A DNA stretch of 64,000 nt. Origin: an uncultured delta proteobacterium. GTDB lineage: Bacteria > Desulfobacterota > Desulfobulbia > Desulfobulbales > Desulfocapsaceae. Each line of letters starts with the position of its first letter. The first letter of the stretch is position 1. The translations under genes were made by a program, and so were the position numbers. The DNA is taken from NCBI GenBank assembly GCA_903901335.1, contig CAIUQR010000088.1, forward strand, positions 62,001 to 126,000, read 5' to 3'. Shown in pieces: positions 43,296 to 53,128 of the stretch. Below the pieces are notes generated by a model. The model had not been told where the DNA came from. It did no database searches and was given only the letters and a program-made list of their open reading frames with translations.

Positions 43296-46010
43296 ATGGA
43301 AAAAAAGAAAATCCTGGTTGTTGACAACAACCCTGTGATATTAAAGCTGATGGTCACTTTTCTGGAACATGAAGGGCACGAGGTCGTGGGTGTCGAAGAT
43401 GCGTTTGACGCACTCGATGTCCTGCGAGGATTTACCCCGCAGATTATTTATCTCGATCTGGTCATGCCTAAAATCGGAGGAGATAGACTCTGTAAAATTT
43501 TCAAGACACTTCCTCTCTTAGCCAATTGTTTCATCGCCATTGTTTCTGCGGCGGCGGTTGAGCAGGATATTGATTTGTTCGAGATTGGTGCAGATGCCTA
43601 CATTGCCAAGGGTCCTTTTTCACAAATGGCTCATCATATTCTCGAGACAATCGCCGAATCTGATGCCCCTCTGCCTATACCTGCCAGTCTAAAAACACGG
43701 GGGATTGAAAACCTCAACTCACGGCAGATAACCAAAGAACTCCTCTCCGAAAATAAACACCTGCAGATTATTTTGGAAAGTATGTCTCAAGGAGCTTTGG
43801 CCATTGCCGATAATCGGGTTTTTTACGCAAACCCGGCAGCACTTTTCCTTCTTCAGATCAACCAGGAACACCTATTAGGGGCCTATCTCGACAAGATTCT
43901 GGATTCCTCTACCTGGGGAAAGCTGGCTCCCCTCATCGAAGCCAGCAGAGAAGATATGCCAAACGAGGCTGACAACCGGTTTATAAAAATTCATGATCGG
44001 TGCATCATTCCGCAGTGCCTGACTATGCAGGAGAACGACAGGAGCCAGATCGTTCTGTTAACGGACATTACCGAATTCGAAAAGACGAAAAACGAGTTAT
44101 TTCAGGCCGAAAAGTGGTGGCAGGTCACCTTTGACACCATGGTCGATCCGGTAGTGCTGTTGAGTGTCGACGGAACTCTCAAGCAATGCAACCAGGCATT
44201 CGCTGCTTTAACCGGTAAGGACGTCGGGTCGCTGCTAGGGAATAAATGTTATCGGGTTGTCCACAAGACGGAGACGTTTTACGAGGGCTGCCCATTAGTC
44301 AGGGCTCGCGAAAGTGGTGTTCGCGAAGAAATGGTGCTTCCCTTTGGGGAAAAAACCTACCATGTGACAGTGGACACCCTGAAGTCGCCTGATGGGCCGA
44401 TGGACGGTTTTATCCACATTATGCGGGATATCACCGCGTTCAAGCAGGCAGAAGATGCTCTCCGGGAGAGCGAGCGGCGGTACCAGTCCATCATTAACGC
44501 CTCTCCCGACAATATCACAATTTCAGATATCGAGGGGCATATCCTGATGATTTCACCTGCGGGCCTGACTATGTTTGGTTACGAGCGGGAGGGGGAAGTC
44601 CTGGGGGATCTGGTTACCGATCACCTAGCCCCAGAGGATCTGGATCGCGCCTTGTCGAATATGGCCCTCAAGGCCCAGGGAATTTTGTCCGGGACGGACG
44701 AATACCGTGGACAGCGTAAAGATGGTAGTATCTTTGACATAGAGGTAAAGAGTGATTTCATCAGAGACGATGAGGGACAACCCATAAGAGCGGTTATCGT
44801 CGTCCGTGACATCACCGGGCGAAAACAGGCCGAAGAAGAGCGAAAGAATATGCAGGCTCAGCTCCAGCAGGCGCAGAAGATGGAGGCCATCGGCATTTTG
44901 GCTGGAGGAATTGCCCATGACTTCAATAATATTCTCGGCGCAATCCTGGGTTATGCGGAAATGGCCCGGGAGGACTGCTCTCCGGAATCGGTTACCGCAG
45001 GTGATCTTGATGAGGTTATCCTGGCGAGCAACAGGGCGAAAGATCTTGTCAAACAGATACTCGCCTTCAGCCGGCAGACAGAAGCGCAGAAGATCCCGCT
45101 TCAACCTGCTGCAATAGTCAAAGAATCGATCAAATTGCTGCGTTCGTCAATACCGACGACTATTGATATCCGGCAAGACATAGATTCTGAGACCGGCCTC
45201 ATTCTCGCTGATCCCACCCAGATCCATCAGATCATCATGAACCTCTGCACCAACGCCTACCATGCCATGGAAGAGACAGGCGGCATCCTCTTTATTTCTT
45301 TGAAAAACAAGGTTCTCACCCGGCAGGACCTGGCGAATCTCCCCCATGTTCAACCCGGAAAATTCGTGGAGTTGTCCATCAGAGATACCGGACCGGGAAT
45401 TCCACTGGAAATACGAGAGAAGATTTTTGATCCATATTTCACCACAAAAGAAATCGGCAAAGGCACCGGTATGGGCCTGGCGATCGTCCATGGCATCGTG
45501 AAGAGTTATGGCGGGTATATAACCTGTCACAGTCAAGGGGGAGAAGGATCAGTTTTCCACATCGTTCTGCCGGTTATCGAAGGATATGCCGATACTGAAA
45601 AAAAGCCGGTCGAATCGATCCCTGTCGGTACCGAACATATTCTCTTTATTGATGATGAAAAGATACTGGCCAAGATGGCACAGAGCATGCTTGAACGAAT
45701 GGGCTATGCAGTGACGGTACGGACAAGCAGCCTTGAAGCACTCACCACCTTCAGAAACCGGCCCGACTCTTTCGATCTGGTGATCACCGACCAGACCATG
45801 CCCGGGATGACGGGAATTGATCTGGCCCGGAGAATGCTGCAGATCCGGCCGGACTTGCCGATTATCCTCTGCACGGGATACAGCAGTCAGGTTTCCGAAG
45901 AGAAGGCCAGGTCGTTTGGAATCAAAGGCTTTGCCATGAAACCTCTAGCCAGGAAGGATATTGCAGCTTTGATCCGAAAGGTGCTCAAAGCAGGAAGGCA
46001 GATATCATAA
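43296..46010 (+). CDS. hybrid sensor histidine kinase (REC-PAS-PAS-PAS-HisKA-HATPase-REC)
   Basis: This 904-residue cytoplasmic protein starts with a receiver domain ([12 protein letters not shown], phospho-acceptor Asp54 in YLDLVMPK). Three PAS domains follow, roughly 150-265, 275-392 and 398-520. The kinase core has H541 in [17 protein letters not shown], the N box [10 protein letters not shown], the G boxes DTGPGIP and GTGMGLAI, and a C-terminal receiver with Asp832 in [10 protein letters not shown]. The H-box and the closing receiver are of the NtrB-like PAS/HisKA class common in Desulfobacterota. There are no membrane helices, so the signal is intracellular, perhaps redox or a small ligand at a PAS domain. 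No response regulator with a DNA-binding domain is adjacent, and the output is unknown. Confidence 0.93.
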   Translation: MEKKKILVVDNNPVILKLMVTFLEHEGHEVVGVEDAFDALDVLRGFTPQIIYLDLVMPKIGGDRLCKIFKTLPLLANCFIAIVSAAAVEQDIDLFEIGADAYIAKGPFSQMAHHILETIAESDAPLPIPASLKTRGIENLNSRQITKELLSENKHLQIILESMSQGALAIADNRVFYANPAALFLLQINQEHLLGAYLDKILDSSTWGKLAPLIEASREDMPNEADNRFIKIHDRCIIPQCLTMQENDRSQIVLLTDITEFEKTKNELFQAEKWWQVTFDTMVDPVVLLSVDGTLKQCNQAFAALTGKDVGSLLGNKCYRVVHKTETFYEGCPLVRARESGVREEMVLPFGEKTYHVTVDTLKSPDGPMDGFIHIMRDITAFKQAEDALRESERRYQSIINASPDNITISDIEGHILMISPAGLTMFGYEREGEVLGDLVTDHLAPEDLDRALSNMALKAQGILSGTDEYRGQRKDGSIFDIEVKSDFIRDDEGQPIRAVIVVRDITGRKQAEEERKNMQAQLQQAQKMEAIGILAGGIAHDFNNILGAILGYAEMAREDCSPESVTAGDLDEVILASNRAKDLVKQILAFSRQTEAQKIPLQPAAIVKESIKLLRSSIPTTIDIRQDIDSETGLILADPTQIHQIIMNLCTNAYHAMEETGGILFISLKNKVLTRQDLANLPHVQPGKFVELSIRDTGPGIPLEIREKIFDPYFTTKEIGKGTGMGLAIVHGIVKSYGGYITCHSQGGEGSVFHIVLPVIEGYADTEKKPVESIPVGTEHILFIDDEKILAKMAQSMLERMGYAVTVRTSSLEALTTFRNRPDSFDLVITDQTMPGMTGIDLARRMLQIRPDLPIILCTGYSSQVSEEKARSFGIKGFAMKPLARKDIAALIRKVLKAGRQIS

Positions 46011-46069
46011 GCGATTAATCAAAACTGTGGTTTCTGTGCCCGCTGGTCCAAGTTCCCCAAGGTAAAATG

Positions 46070-47461
46070 TCAGGTTCGTTCCTTCCAGCCTCCACCCAGC
46101 ACCTTGTATAAGGTGATCAGATTGACAAGCCGAGTCAATCGCGTACCGATCAATCCCTGCTGGGCGCTGTAAAGCGAACGCTGGGCATCAAGAACATTGA
46201 GATAGCTGTCTACCCCCTTTTCATAACGCACCTGGGAAAGGGTGGCTCTTTTGCCGGTGGCGGAGGTCAACGATTCCTGCGCCGCCATCTGTTCGTCAAC
46301 AGTTCCGCGCTGGGCAAGGGCGTCGGCCACTTCCCGGAAGGCTGTCTGTATGGCCTTTTCGTACTGGGCAACGGCGATATCTCTATCCACTTCAGCCACT
46401 TTCAACTGTGCCGACCTGGAGCCGGCATCGAAGATCGGAAGAGTGATTTGCGGTGCATAGCTCCAGCCGCCGGATCCGGGTTTGAAGAGGCCGGACAGGT
46501 CGCCACTGGCAGTGCCGTAAGAGGCAATCAGGGTGATGCGTGGAAAAAGGTTTGCCCGGGCCGCACCAATGTTGGCGTTATATCCTTTGAGCAGGTTCTC
46601 GGCCTGGAGGACATCAGGACGTTGAAGCAGAACACCTGATGGCAGACCGGGGGCAATATCCTTTACTGCGGTGAGTGTTTCAGAGAGCGCTTGCGGTAGC
46701 ATTTCTGCCTTGACCTCGGTGCCGATCACAAAGTTCAGGTTGTTTTCGTCCTGAGCCGCCAGGGTCGTGTAACGGGCAACATCCACTCTTGCCGAGTCCA
46801 CCTGGGTTTGAGCCTGCCGCAGATCCAGCTCGGATGAGGCGCCCACTTCAAAGCGGCGTTGTATCAACTGGAAGGTGGTCTGTTGGGTCTTCAGGGTCTC
46901 CTGGGCCAGCCTTAGCCGTTCGCGATCGGCTGCCAGGTTAAGGTAGGTCGATGCCACTTCCGCAATCAGGCTGATCTTGACAGTCCGCTGGGCCTGTTCG
47001 GTTGCCAGATACTGCTCCAAGGCCTGGTCTTTCAGACTCTGCACCCGGCCGAACAGGTCGAGCTCATATGAACTTACGCCTATGCCGACACTGTATTTTC
47101 GACTAGGTGCCGCCTGGTTGTTGGCGCTGGCGGCTCCATCAAGCTCCGGAACAAGATTTGCCCGTTGAATCCGGTACTGGGCCTGTGACCTTTCGATATT
47201 AAGGGCGGCGACCCGCAGGTTGCGGTTATTTTCCAAGGCAAGCTTAATCAAGCTCTGCAATTGCCGATCAACAAAAAACTCCTGCCAGGGAATATCGGCT
47301 GCATCCAGGCTGGAAGGTGTCCCCATCTGTTCCTGGTAGGCCGGGCCGTTTGGCCAGACAGTAGGCATGGGTGCCTGGGGTCGGGTAAAGGTGGGAGCCA
47401 TTGTACAACCAGGTAACACAACAGCAAGTAAGACGGCAAGCAAAGCGAAAGTACGGTGCAT
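46070..47461 (-). CDS. RND efflux outer-membrane factor, OprM/NodT family lipoprotein
   Basis: A signal peptide ends in a lipobox (VLPGC, Cys19). The 463-residue protein shows the internally repeated TolC-like layout: RVAALNIERSQAQYRIQRANLVPELDG and later NIGAARANLFPRITLIASYG, and the SELDLRQAQTQVDSARVDVA and YLNVLDAQRSLYSAQQGLI helices. Trimers form the outer-membrane channel and periplasmic tunnel of tripartite pumps. Its start directly abuts the stop of the inner-membrane pump gene, so it is the last gene of the marR-led operon. Confidence 0.94.
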   Translation of the reverse strand: MHRTFALLAVLLAVVLPGCTMAPTFTRPQAPMPTVWPNGPAYQEQMGTPSSLDAADIPWQEFFVDRQLQSLIKLALENNRNLRVAALNIERSQAQYRIQRANLVPELDGAASANNQAAPSRKYSVGIGVSSYELDLFGRVQSLKDQALEQYLATEQAQRTVKISLIAEVASTYLNLAADRERLRLAQETLKTQQTTFQLIQRRFEVGASSELDLRQAQTQVDSARVDVARYTTLAAQDENNLNFVIGTEVKAEMLPQALSETLTAVKDIAPGLPSGVLLQRPDVLQAENLLKGYNANIGAARANLFPRITLIASYGTASGDLSGLFKPGSGGWSYAPQITLPIFDAGSRSAQLKVAEVDRDIAVAQYEKAIQTAFREVADALAQRGTVDEQMAAQESLTSATGKRATLSQVRYEKGVDSYLNVLDAQRSLYSAQQGLIGTRLTRLVNLITLYKVLGGGWKERT

Positions 47462-50400
47462 CTACTGTCCCTCCGAAAACGAAGTGATATCCTTGCCTGA
47501 TGGCGATTGCGCGGCCAGTTGCTTCGACTTCTTTCCGAACAGCCGTGAGATCAGAACAAAGAAAAACGGGATAAAGAGCAGGTCGATAAAGGTGGCCGAG
47601 AGTAATCCGCCGGTGACGGCGGTGCCGATGGCGTTCTGGGCAGCAGCACCTGCTCCCTTGGTGAGGGCCAACGGCAGGGTGCCGAAGAAAAACGCCAGCG
47701 AGGTCATGATGACCGGACGGAGCCGAATTTTTACCGCCGTCAGGGTCGCCTCAACCAGCTCATGCCCCTGACGCATCTGTTCCTTGATGAACTGAATGAT
47801 AAGGATGGCATTTTTGGTGGAAAGCCCTACCGTGGTCAGCAGTCCGATCTGGAGATAGACATCGTTCGGCAGTACCCGCAGGGTCACCGCCGTCACCGCA
47901 CCTACAAGCCCCAGCGGCAGCATCAGCAGGTTGACGAAGGGGATGGTCCAGCTTTCATACAAGGCGGCCACGCTGAGGAACACAACCAGCAGCGAGATGG
48001 CATAGAGGGCAGGCGCCTGAGCTCCGGCATGCTGTTCCTCGTAGGAGAGGCCGGTCCATTCGTACCCCATTCCGATCGGCAACTCAGCCGCCATCTTTTC
48101 CACCTCGGCCATCGCCTCCCCGGTGCTAACCCCCGGTGCTGCCTGCCCCAGGATCTCCACTGCCGGAATGCCGTTGTAGCGTTCCAGGCGGGGAGAGCCG
48201 TACTTCCAGTGGGCGGTGGCAAAGGCGGTAAACGGCACCATCTCACCTTTTTTATTGCTGACATACCAGCTGCCGATATCCTCCGGCAACATCCGGTGGC
48301 TGGGATCCGATTGCAGATAGACCCTCTTGATCCGGCCGTTCTGGATAAAGTCGTTGATATACGAACTTCCCCAGGCTGTCGAGAGGATGTCGTTGATATT
48401 CGTCAGCGACACTCCCTGGGCGCCAGCCCGCACATCATCAATATCCAGCTTGAACTGGGGAGCGTCATCCTGGCCGTTAGGGCGCACCGCGACCAGTTTC
48501 GGATTTTTCATGGCCATCCCCAGCAACTGGTTGCGGGCCTCCATCAGCTTTTCATGTCCCAGGCCGCCGCGATCCTGCAGTTGGAAGTCAAAGCCGTTCG
48601 CCACCCCCAGTTCCAGCACTGCCGGTGGAGAAAAGGCGAAGGCCATACCGTCACGGATCTGCGAGAAGGCCTTCATGGCCCGGCCGGCAATGGCCGGCGC
48701 CTTCAGGTCCGCGGTCTTACGTAGATCCCAATTCTTGAGTTTTACAAAGGCCAGCCCCATGTTCTGGCCGCGGCCGGCAAAACTGAAGCCGGCCACGGTG
48801 ATTATCCCCTCCACGGTCCTGGTCTCCTGCTCGAGAAAATGTTTCTCCATCTGACGTATCACCTGTATGGTCCGCTCCTGAGTGGCCCCGGCCGGCAGCT
48901 GGACCTGGCAGATGAGAAATCCCTGATCCTCATCGGGAAGGAATGACGTGGGGAGACGCAGGAAAAAGAAGACCATGGCGGCAACGATGGCACCGTATAC
49001 CACCAGGTAGCGCAGCGGCTTGCCGAAGGAACGGCCGACGATTCCTTCATATGTCGACCTGTTCCAGTCGAATACCTTATTAAACCAGCGGAAGAACCAC
49101 GTAAACCAGCCGGATTCGCCGGCCTGATGTCCCTTGGCGACCGGTTTGAGCAGGGTGGCGCAGAGTGCCGGAGTCAGGATCATGGCCACCATAACAGACA
49201 GGATCATGGCGGAGATGATGGTGATGGAGAACTGCCGGTAGATGACGCCGGTGGAACCGCCGAAGAAGGCCATAGGCAGGAAGACCGCCGTCAGCACGGT
49301 GGCGATGCCCCAGAGTGCGCCGGTGATCTGGCCCATGGATTTGAGGGTGGCGTCATGGGGCGACAGCCCCTCCTCGGTCATGATCCTCTCCACGTTTTCC
49401 ACCACCACGATGGCATCGTCCACCAAGAGACCGATAACGATCACCAGGGCGAACATGGTCAGGGTATTGATGGAAAATCCGGCGGCGGCCAGCACACCCA
49501 TGGTGCCGAGCAACACCACCGGCACGGCGATGGTGGGGATCAAAGTGGCCCGGATGTTCTGCAGAAAGAGGAACATGACGATGAAGACCAGGCAAACCGC
49601 CTCGATCAGGGTCTGCACCACCTCTTCGATGGATATCTTGACAAAGGGAGTGGTGTCGTAAGGGTAGACCACCTTCATGCCGGGAGGAAAATATTTCGAC
49701 AACTCTGTCATCTTGGCCTTAACCCGATCACCCGTTTCCAGCGCATTGGCGCCTGCTGCCAGCCGGATTGCCATGCCGCCCAAGGGTTTGCCGTTGTAGA
49801 ACGACTGGAGCTCATAGTTCTCGGTGCCGATCTTGCTTTCGGCCACATCCTTGAGCTTGACCGTGGAACCGTCGCTGTTGGTGCGCAGGATGATGGCGTT
49901 GAACTGCTCCGGGGTCTGGAGCAGAGTGCGAGCTGTGATGGTTGCGTTCAACTGCTGCCCTTTACCGGCGGGGAGGCCGCCGAATTGGCCGGCCGATACC
50001 TGGGCATTCTGGGACTGCAGTGCTGCAATCACATCGTTGGTGGTCAGGTGGTAGTTATTCAGCTTGGTCGGGTCCAGCCAGATCCGCATGGCATTCTGGG
50101 TGCCGAACAGTAAAAGCTCACCCACTCCATCCAGGCGGCTGACGATATCCTGAAGGTTGGAGACCATATAGTCGGTCAGGCCATTGCGGTCCAGAGTGCC
50201 GTCTTCCGACACCAGACCTATAATCAACAGGAAGTTCCGGGTGGATTTTACGACCGCTATACCTTGCCGCTGGACGATCTGGGGCAGGAGCGGCACTGCC
50301 AGCTGCAGCTTGTTCTGCACCTGGACCTGGGCGATGTTCGGGTCGGTTCCTGCCTTGAAGGTGAGGGTGATGCTTACTGCGCCGGACGAATCACTCGTGG

Positions 50401-50638
50401 ACGCCATATAGATCAGGTTGTCGATGCCGTTCAGCTTTTGCTCGATTACCTGCGTGACCGTATCCTGCACGGTCTGGGCCGAGGCGCCCGGATAGGTGGC
50501 GTTGATGGCGATCTGTGGAGGCGCGATTGCCGGATATTGGGACACCGGCAGCATTTTTATGGACAGAAGGCCCGCCAGCATGACCATGATGGCGATCACG
50601 ATGGCAAAAATCGGACGATTGATAAAAAAACGGGGCAT
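47462..50638 (-). CDS. RND multidrug efflux transporter, HAE-1 (AcrB/MexB) family
   Basis: This 1058-residue protein starts [27 protein letters not shown], the typical first helix of AcrB-like pumps. Expected features are present: the [15 protein letters not shown] porter segment ([15 protein letters not shown]), the proton-relay Asp pair in [18 protein letters not shown] of helix 4, [17 protein letters not shown] in the second periplasmic loop, and twelve membrane segments in two halves. HAE-1 pumps export drugs, solvents, bile acids or dyes from the periplasm or inner membrane, driven by protons. It lies between the fusion-protein gene, 10 bases away, and the outer-membrane factor gene. Substrate not predictable from the sequence. 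Confidence 0.95.
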   Translation of the reverse strand: MPRFFINRPIFAIVIAIMVMLAGLLSIKMLPVSQYPAIAPPQIAINATYPGASAQTVQDTVTQVIEQKLNGIDNLIYMASTSDSSGAVSITLTFKAGTDPNIAQVQVQNKLQLAVPLLPQIVQRQGIAVVKSTRNFLLIIGLVSEDGTLDRNGLTDYMVSNLQDIVSRLDGVGELLLFGTQNAMRIWLDPTKLNNYHLTTNDVIAALQSQNAQVSAGQFGGLPAGKGQQLNATITARTLLQTPEQFNAIILRTNSDGSTVKLKDVAESKIGTENYELQSFYNGKPLGGMAIRLAAGANALETGDRVKAKMTELSKYFPPGMKVVYPYDTTPFVKISIEEVVQTLIEAVCLVFIVMFLFLQNIRATLIPTIAVPVVLLGTMGVLAAAGFSINTLTMFALVIVIGLLVDDAIVVVENVERIMTEEGLSPHDATLKSMGQITGALWGIATVLTAVFLPMAFFGGSTGVIYRQFSITIISAMILSVMVAMILTPALCATLLKPVAKGHQAGESGWFTWFFRWFNKVFDWNRSTYEGIVGRSFGKPLRYLVVYGAIVAAMVFFFLRLPTSFLPDEDQGFLICQVQLPAGATQERTIQVIRQMEKHFLEQETRTVEGIITVAGFSFAGRGQNMGLAFVKLKNWDLRKTADLKAPAIAGRAMKAFSQIRDGMAFAFSPPAVLELGVANGFDFQLQDRGGLGHEKLMEARNQLLGMAMKNPKLVAVRPNGQDDAPQFKLDIDDVRAGAQGVSLTNINDILSTAWGSSYINDFIQNGRIKRVYLQSDPSHRMLPEDIGSWYVSNKKGEMVPFTAFATAHWKYGSPRLERYNGIPAVEILGQAAPGVSTGEAMAEVEKMAAELPIGMGYEWTGLSYEEQHAGAQAPALYAISLLVVFLSVAALYESWTIPFVNLLMLPLGLVGAVTAVTLRVLPNDVYLQIGLLTTVGLSTKNAILIIQFIKEQMRQGHELVEATLTAVKIRLRPVIMTSLAFFFGTLPLALTKGAGAAAQNAIGTAVTGGLLSATFIDLLFIPFFFVLISRLFGKKSKQLAAQSPSGKDITSFSEGQ

Positions 50639-50648
50639 GGTCGGCTCC

Positions 50649-51839
50649 TTATGGTTGTTTGGCTGCGGGTTGGCTGCCGGCCGCAGCCGCCTTCACCCCA
50701 AAGGGAACAACCTTCACCGTGGCGCCCGGGCGAATCCGTTGAATACCTTCCACGATTACCCGATCCCCGACCTTCAGTCCGTCCGTGACCAGCCAGGCAT
50801 CGCCAACTGCCCGTTCGGTTTTTAAAGTCCGCCGCTCCACGACATCATTTTCACCGGCTACCAGGGCAACGGCATTACCGGCAGTGTCGCGGGTGACACC
50901 ACGCTGGGGTACCAGCATCCCCTGTTCCTTAACTCCTTCCTGTACAATACTGCGGACGAACATACCGGGAAGCAGCAAGTAGTTGGGATTGGGAAACTGT
51001 GCTCGCAGAGTGATGGATCCGGTACTCTGATCCACCGTAACCTCGCTGAATTTCAGAATTCCTTCTAAAGGATAGGAACTCCCGTCTTCCAGCAGGAGCT
51101 TGACCGGCGCGGCGTCCTTATTTTTAATCTCCCCGCTGGCAAGACTCCGTTTCAGGCGGAGCAAATCGGCACTGGATTGGGTTACATCCACATAAACGGG
51201 ATCCAGCTGTTGGACGGTGGCCAGAGCAGATGCCTGATTGGCCGTCACCAACGCGCCGGGGGTCACGGCTGAGCGGCCGATTCTTCCGGAAATCGGCGCA
51301 ACGATTTTGGTATAGGCCAGATTGATCCGGGCGGTGTCCACTGCGGCTTTGCCGACCTCAATATCCGCCTCGGCCTGCTTGAGTCCGGCTGTGGCGTCGT
51401 CATATTCCTGCCGGCTGACGGCATTGATGGCCACCAGCTCTTTATACCGCTCGGCTTTCTGCCGGAGGGTGAACACATTGGCCTCCGACTTGGCCAGCGC
51501 AGCCTTTGCGCTCGCGTAAGCCGCCTGGTAGGTAGCCGGATCAATCTGATAGAGCGCCTCGCCGGCCTTGATATCTCCACCCTCGGTGAAAAGCCGTTTT
51601 TGAATGATGCCCCCCACCTGCGGTCGCACCTCGGCCACCATCTGCGGCGATATCCGGCCGGACAGTTCCATGGTCAAGGTAACCGGTTCGGAAGTCATGA
51701 CCACCACTCCTACCTCCGGGTTGCTTTTGGCAGGCGGCGAGCCGCCGGTCGAGCCCTTTTGTTTGCAGCCGGTCATCACCAGCATACCTGCCAGAACCCC
51801 CGCTATGGCGAGCAGTTTGATTGTGTCAGCGGTTTTCAT
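50649..51839 (-). CDS. RND efflux membrane fusion protein (AcrA/MexA family lipoprotein)
   Basis: The 396-residue protein has a signal peptide with lipobox (LVMTGC), then the family order of barrel, lipoyl and hairpin segments: [46 protein letters not shown], a coiled-coil hairpin, [23 protein letters not shown] and [15 protein letters not shown] at the end. It bridges the inner-membrane pump to the outer-membrane channel. It is the second gene of the operon, 81 bases after marR, and ends 10 bases before the pump gene. Confidence 0.95.
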   Translation of the reverse strand: MKTADTIKLLAIAGVLAGMLVMTGCKQKGSTGGSPPAKSNPEVGVVVMTSEPVTLTMELSGRISPQMVAEVRPQVGGIIQKRLFTEGGDIKAGEALYQIDPATYQAAYASAKAALAKSEANVFTLRQKAERYKELVAINAVSRQEYDDATAGLKQAEADIEVGKAAVDTARINLAYTKIVAPISGRIGRSAVTPGALVTANQASALATVQQLDPVYVDVTQSSADLLRLKRSLASGEIKNKDAAPVKLLLEDGSSYPLEGILKFSEVTVDQSTGSITLRAQFPNPNYLLLPGMFVRSIVQEGVKEQGMLVPQRGVTRDTAGNAVALVAGENDVVERRTLKTERAVGDAWLVTDGLKVGDRVIVEGIQRIRPGATVKVVPFGVKAAAAGSQPAAKQP

Positions 51840-51920
51840 TACTTTTTTCCTTGATAGGGTTAAGCAATTATTTTCTCGATCGTTTGCAGCATCAAGAGGG
51901 ATATGTAAGATCGTGCACTG

Positions 51921-52379
51921 TTACGGTGTATCCTTTTGTAATTCCAATGTCATTTGCTCGATATTTTCGCCCATTATCTTGAGGCATGTTCTGATCAGCT
52001 GCTGCATCTCGTCACTGATGCCGCGGAGCATCCTGTCGGTAAACGATTGAAACGTTTCCTGCACGTCCTTGACCAGGGCCAGTCCTTTTTCCGTCAGAAA
52101 TACCAGATAGACCCGCCTGTCGCTTACGTCCGGCCGTCTCAGGATCAGTGATTTCGTCTCAAGCCGATCCAGTATCCTGGTCAGATTAGCCGGGGTTTTG
52201 TTGACCATTTCACCAAGTGCCTTTTGGGTTATACCCGTATCGACAGACATGTTTTTGAGAAGATGCATCTGTTCCACGGTGAGATCGTAGGGATAGAGTA
52301 TTTTTTCCGCCATCTTGCGGAGATCCTGGGCCGTATGATAGATAAGACGGCCCAAGGACTCTTCATTACAGGTGCGCAT
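51921..52379 (-). CDS. MarR-family transcriptional regulator of the RND operon
   Basis: This 152-residue protein has a winged-helix core: YDLTVEQMHLLKNMSVDTGITQKALGEMVNKTPANLTRILDRLETKSLILRRP is the recognition region (helix KTPANLTRILDRLETK), and DVSDRRVYLVFLTEKG forms the wing with its conserved D-x-R-x-R pattern. MarR proteins bind short palindromes as dimers and release DNA on binding a ligand, often an aromatic compound. It is the first gene of the efflux operon, starts behind GGAGG, and is preceded by a promoter that overlaps a palindrome (52395-52414), which fits autorepression and control of the whole pump operon. The regulatory link is inferred from position. Confidence 0.92.
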   Translation of the reverse strand: MRTCNEESLGRLIYHTAQDLRKMAEKILYPYDLTVEQMHLLKNMSVDTGITQKALGEMVNKTPANLTRILDRLETKSLILRRPDVSDRRVYLVFLTEKGLALVKDVQETFQSFTDRMLRGISDEMQQLIRTCLKIMGENIEQMTLELQKDTP

Positions 52380-52394
52380 TTGTTTGCCTCCATG

Positions 52395-52438
52395 ATATTT
52401 GACCAGGCAACTATATTGGTGTGATCTTCCTTTGTCAA
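52395..52438 (-). promoter_or_regulatory. sigma-70-type promoter of the marR-efflux operon with overlapping imperfect palindrome
   Basis: On the minus strand TTGACA (52438-52433), a 17-base spacer and TATAGT (52415-52410) make an almost perfect sigma-70 promoter. A 20-base imperfect palindrome (52395-52414; 14 of 20 positions symmetric, with core TTG...CAA) covers most of the -10 element and the start site. That is the expected place for a MarR repressor. GGAGG and the marR start codon follow. Confidence 0.72.
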
Positions 52439-52509
52439 TTTGTTTTTCAGTGGGGGGCTGCCTGCCGTGACGCGGGCAAGAAACTGAAATTCGCGGCCCA
52501 ACTGATCAA

Positions 52510-52546
52510 CCTGATCGCCTCCGGATCAGGGCTGATAATTATCAGC
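52510..52546. repeat. two adjacent inverted repeats
   Basis: CCTGATC/GATCAGG (52510-52530, seven-base loop) directly abuts a 16-base perfect palindrome GCTGATAATTATCAGC (52531-52546). Both share the CTGAT core. They lie about 100 bases upstream of the marR promoter and 130 bases before a questionable plus-strand gene. They could be an operator pair or a transcript-end hairpin. Confidence 0.5.
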
Positions 52547-52682
52547 TGCTGCTCCCTTACCAGGTAACTACAATCGGGAATCCAGCCAGGCGTCAACTGA
52601 ATTTGCCATCGCAGATCATCACATTCTCTCTCTCACACCTCATCCGGTAATGGGTCCCTTTGGTTTTTTTCGCTACATACTC

Positions 52683-52967
52683 ATGTCATACAAAATGTTT
52701 GCTTTGCGGTCCCATGATGGTATACACCTAATCCATAGGAGCAAAAAGCATCTTCATCCGAATCTGCGACCAGGTCGAAAACATTTCGATACCTATTTTG
52801 TAGAGAATGGAAAATATTCAAAAGACGTAAGAGAACTGAATTTAATTCCAGGAACGTCAGGCATAATGGTTGAGGTTGTCGGCGCTGACGGGAAATGTTT
52901 TCCAGCAACAGGGAAACACAGCCAGTCGAAAGAAATCATATCGATTGATTGTAACTGGATGAAATAG
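52683..52967 (+). CDS. possible small protein of unknown function
   Basis: A frame of 94 codons from ATG 52683 (MSYKMFALRSHDG), or 105 from ATG 52650, lies between marR and the acyl-CoA synthetase gene. The product is basic, rich in His, Lys and Ser, with no signal peptide or membrane helix, and ends DCNWMK. Upstream bases give no good ribosome binding site. The segment VRELNLIPGTSGIMVEVVGADGKCFPATG looks more protein-like than chance, so a real or decaying gene is possible. It is not recognised. The reading is low-confidence. Confidence 0.3.
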   Translation: MSYKMFALRSHDGIHLIHRSKKHLHPNLRPGRKHFDTYFVENGKYSKDVRELNLIPGTSGIMVEVVGADGKCFPATGKHSQSKEIISIDCNWMK

Positions 52968-53018
52968 TTCCGCTTATAAGGCAAAGAAATAGTCCTTTAA
53001 AATATCCCCCATTTATAG

Positions 53019-53047
53019 TTGACTTAAACGTAAAGGTAAGCTATAAA
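53019..53047 (+). promoter_or_regulatory. near-consensus promoter of the fatty-acid degradation operon
   Basis: TTGACT (53019-53024), a 17-base spacer and TATAAA (53042-53047) form a strong sigma-70-type promoter about 80 bases upstream of the acyl-CoA synthetase start. The spacer contains CTTA and TAAG (10 bases apart), an imperfect inverted repeat that could bind a regulator. A MerR- or TetR-type fatty-acid regulator would be expected for such genes, but none is encoded nearby. Confidence 0.65.
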
Positions 53048-53128
53048 GGAATTTAAGAGTCCCTTTTTATTAACGCGAAGGTGAAGTTGAAACAGAAAGA
53101 GCTTCTTTCTGAATGGAGACAAGGAATT

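Larger units (their letters stand above)
52380..52682. other. intergenic region upstream of marR
   Basis: It holds the marR promoter and palindrome (52395-52438), two inverted repeats at 52510-52546, and the 5' extension of a questionable small plus-strand gene. No RNA gene or further coding region is seen. Confidence 0.5.

Noticed and set aside
49127..50113. 328-codon plus-strand frame opposite the RND pump gene
   Set aside because: His/Asp/Gly-rich antisense translation of the pump gene.
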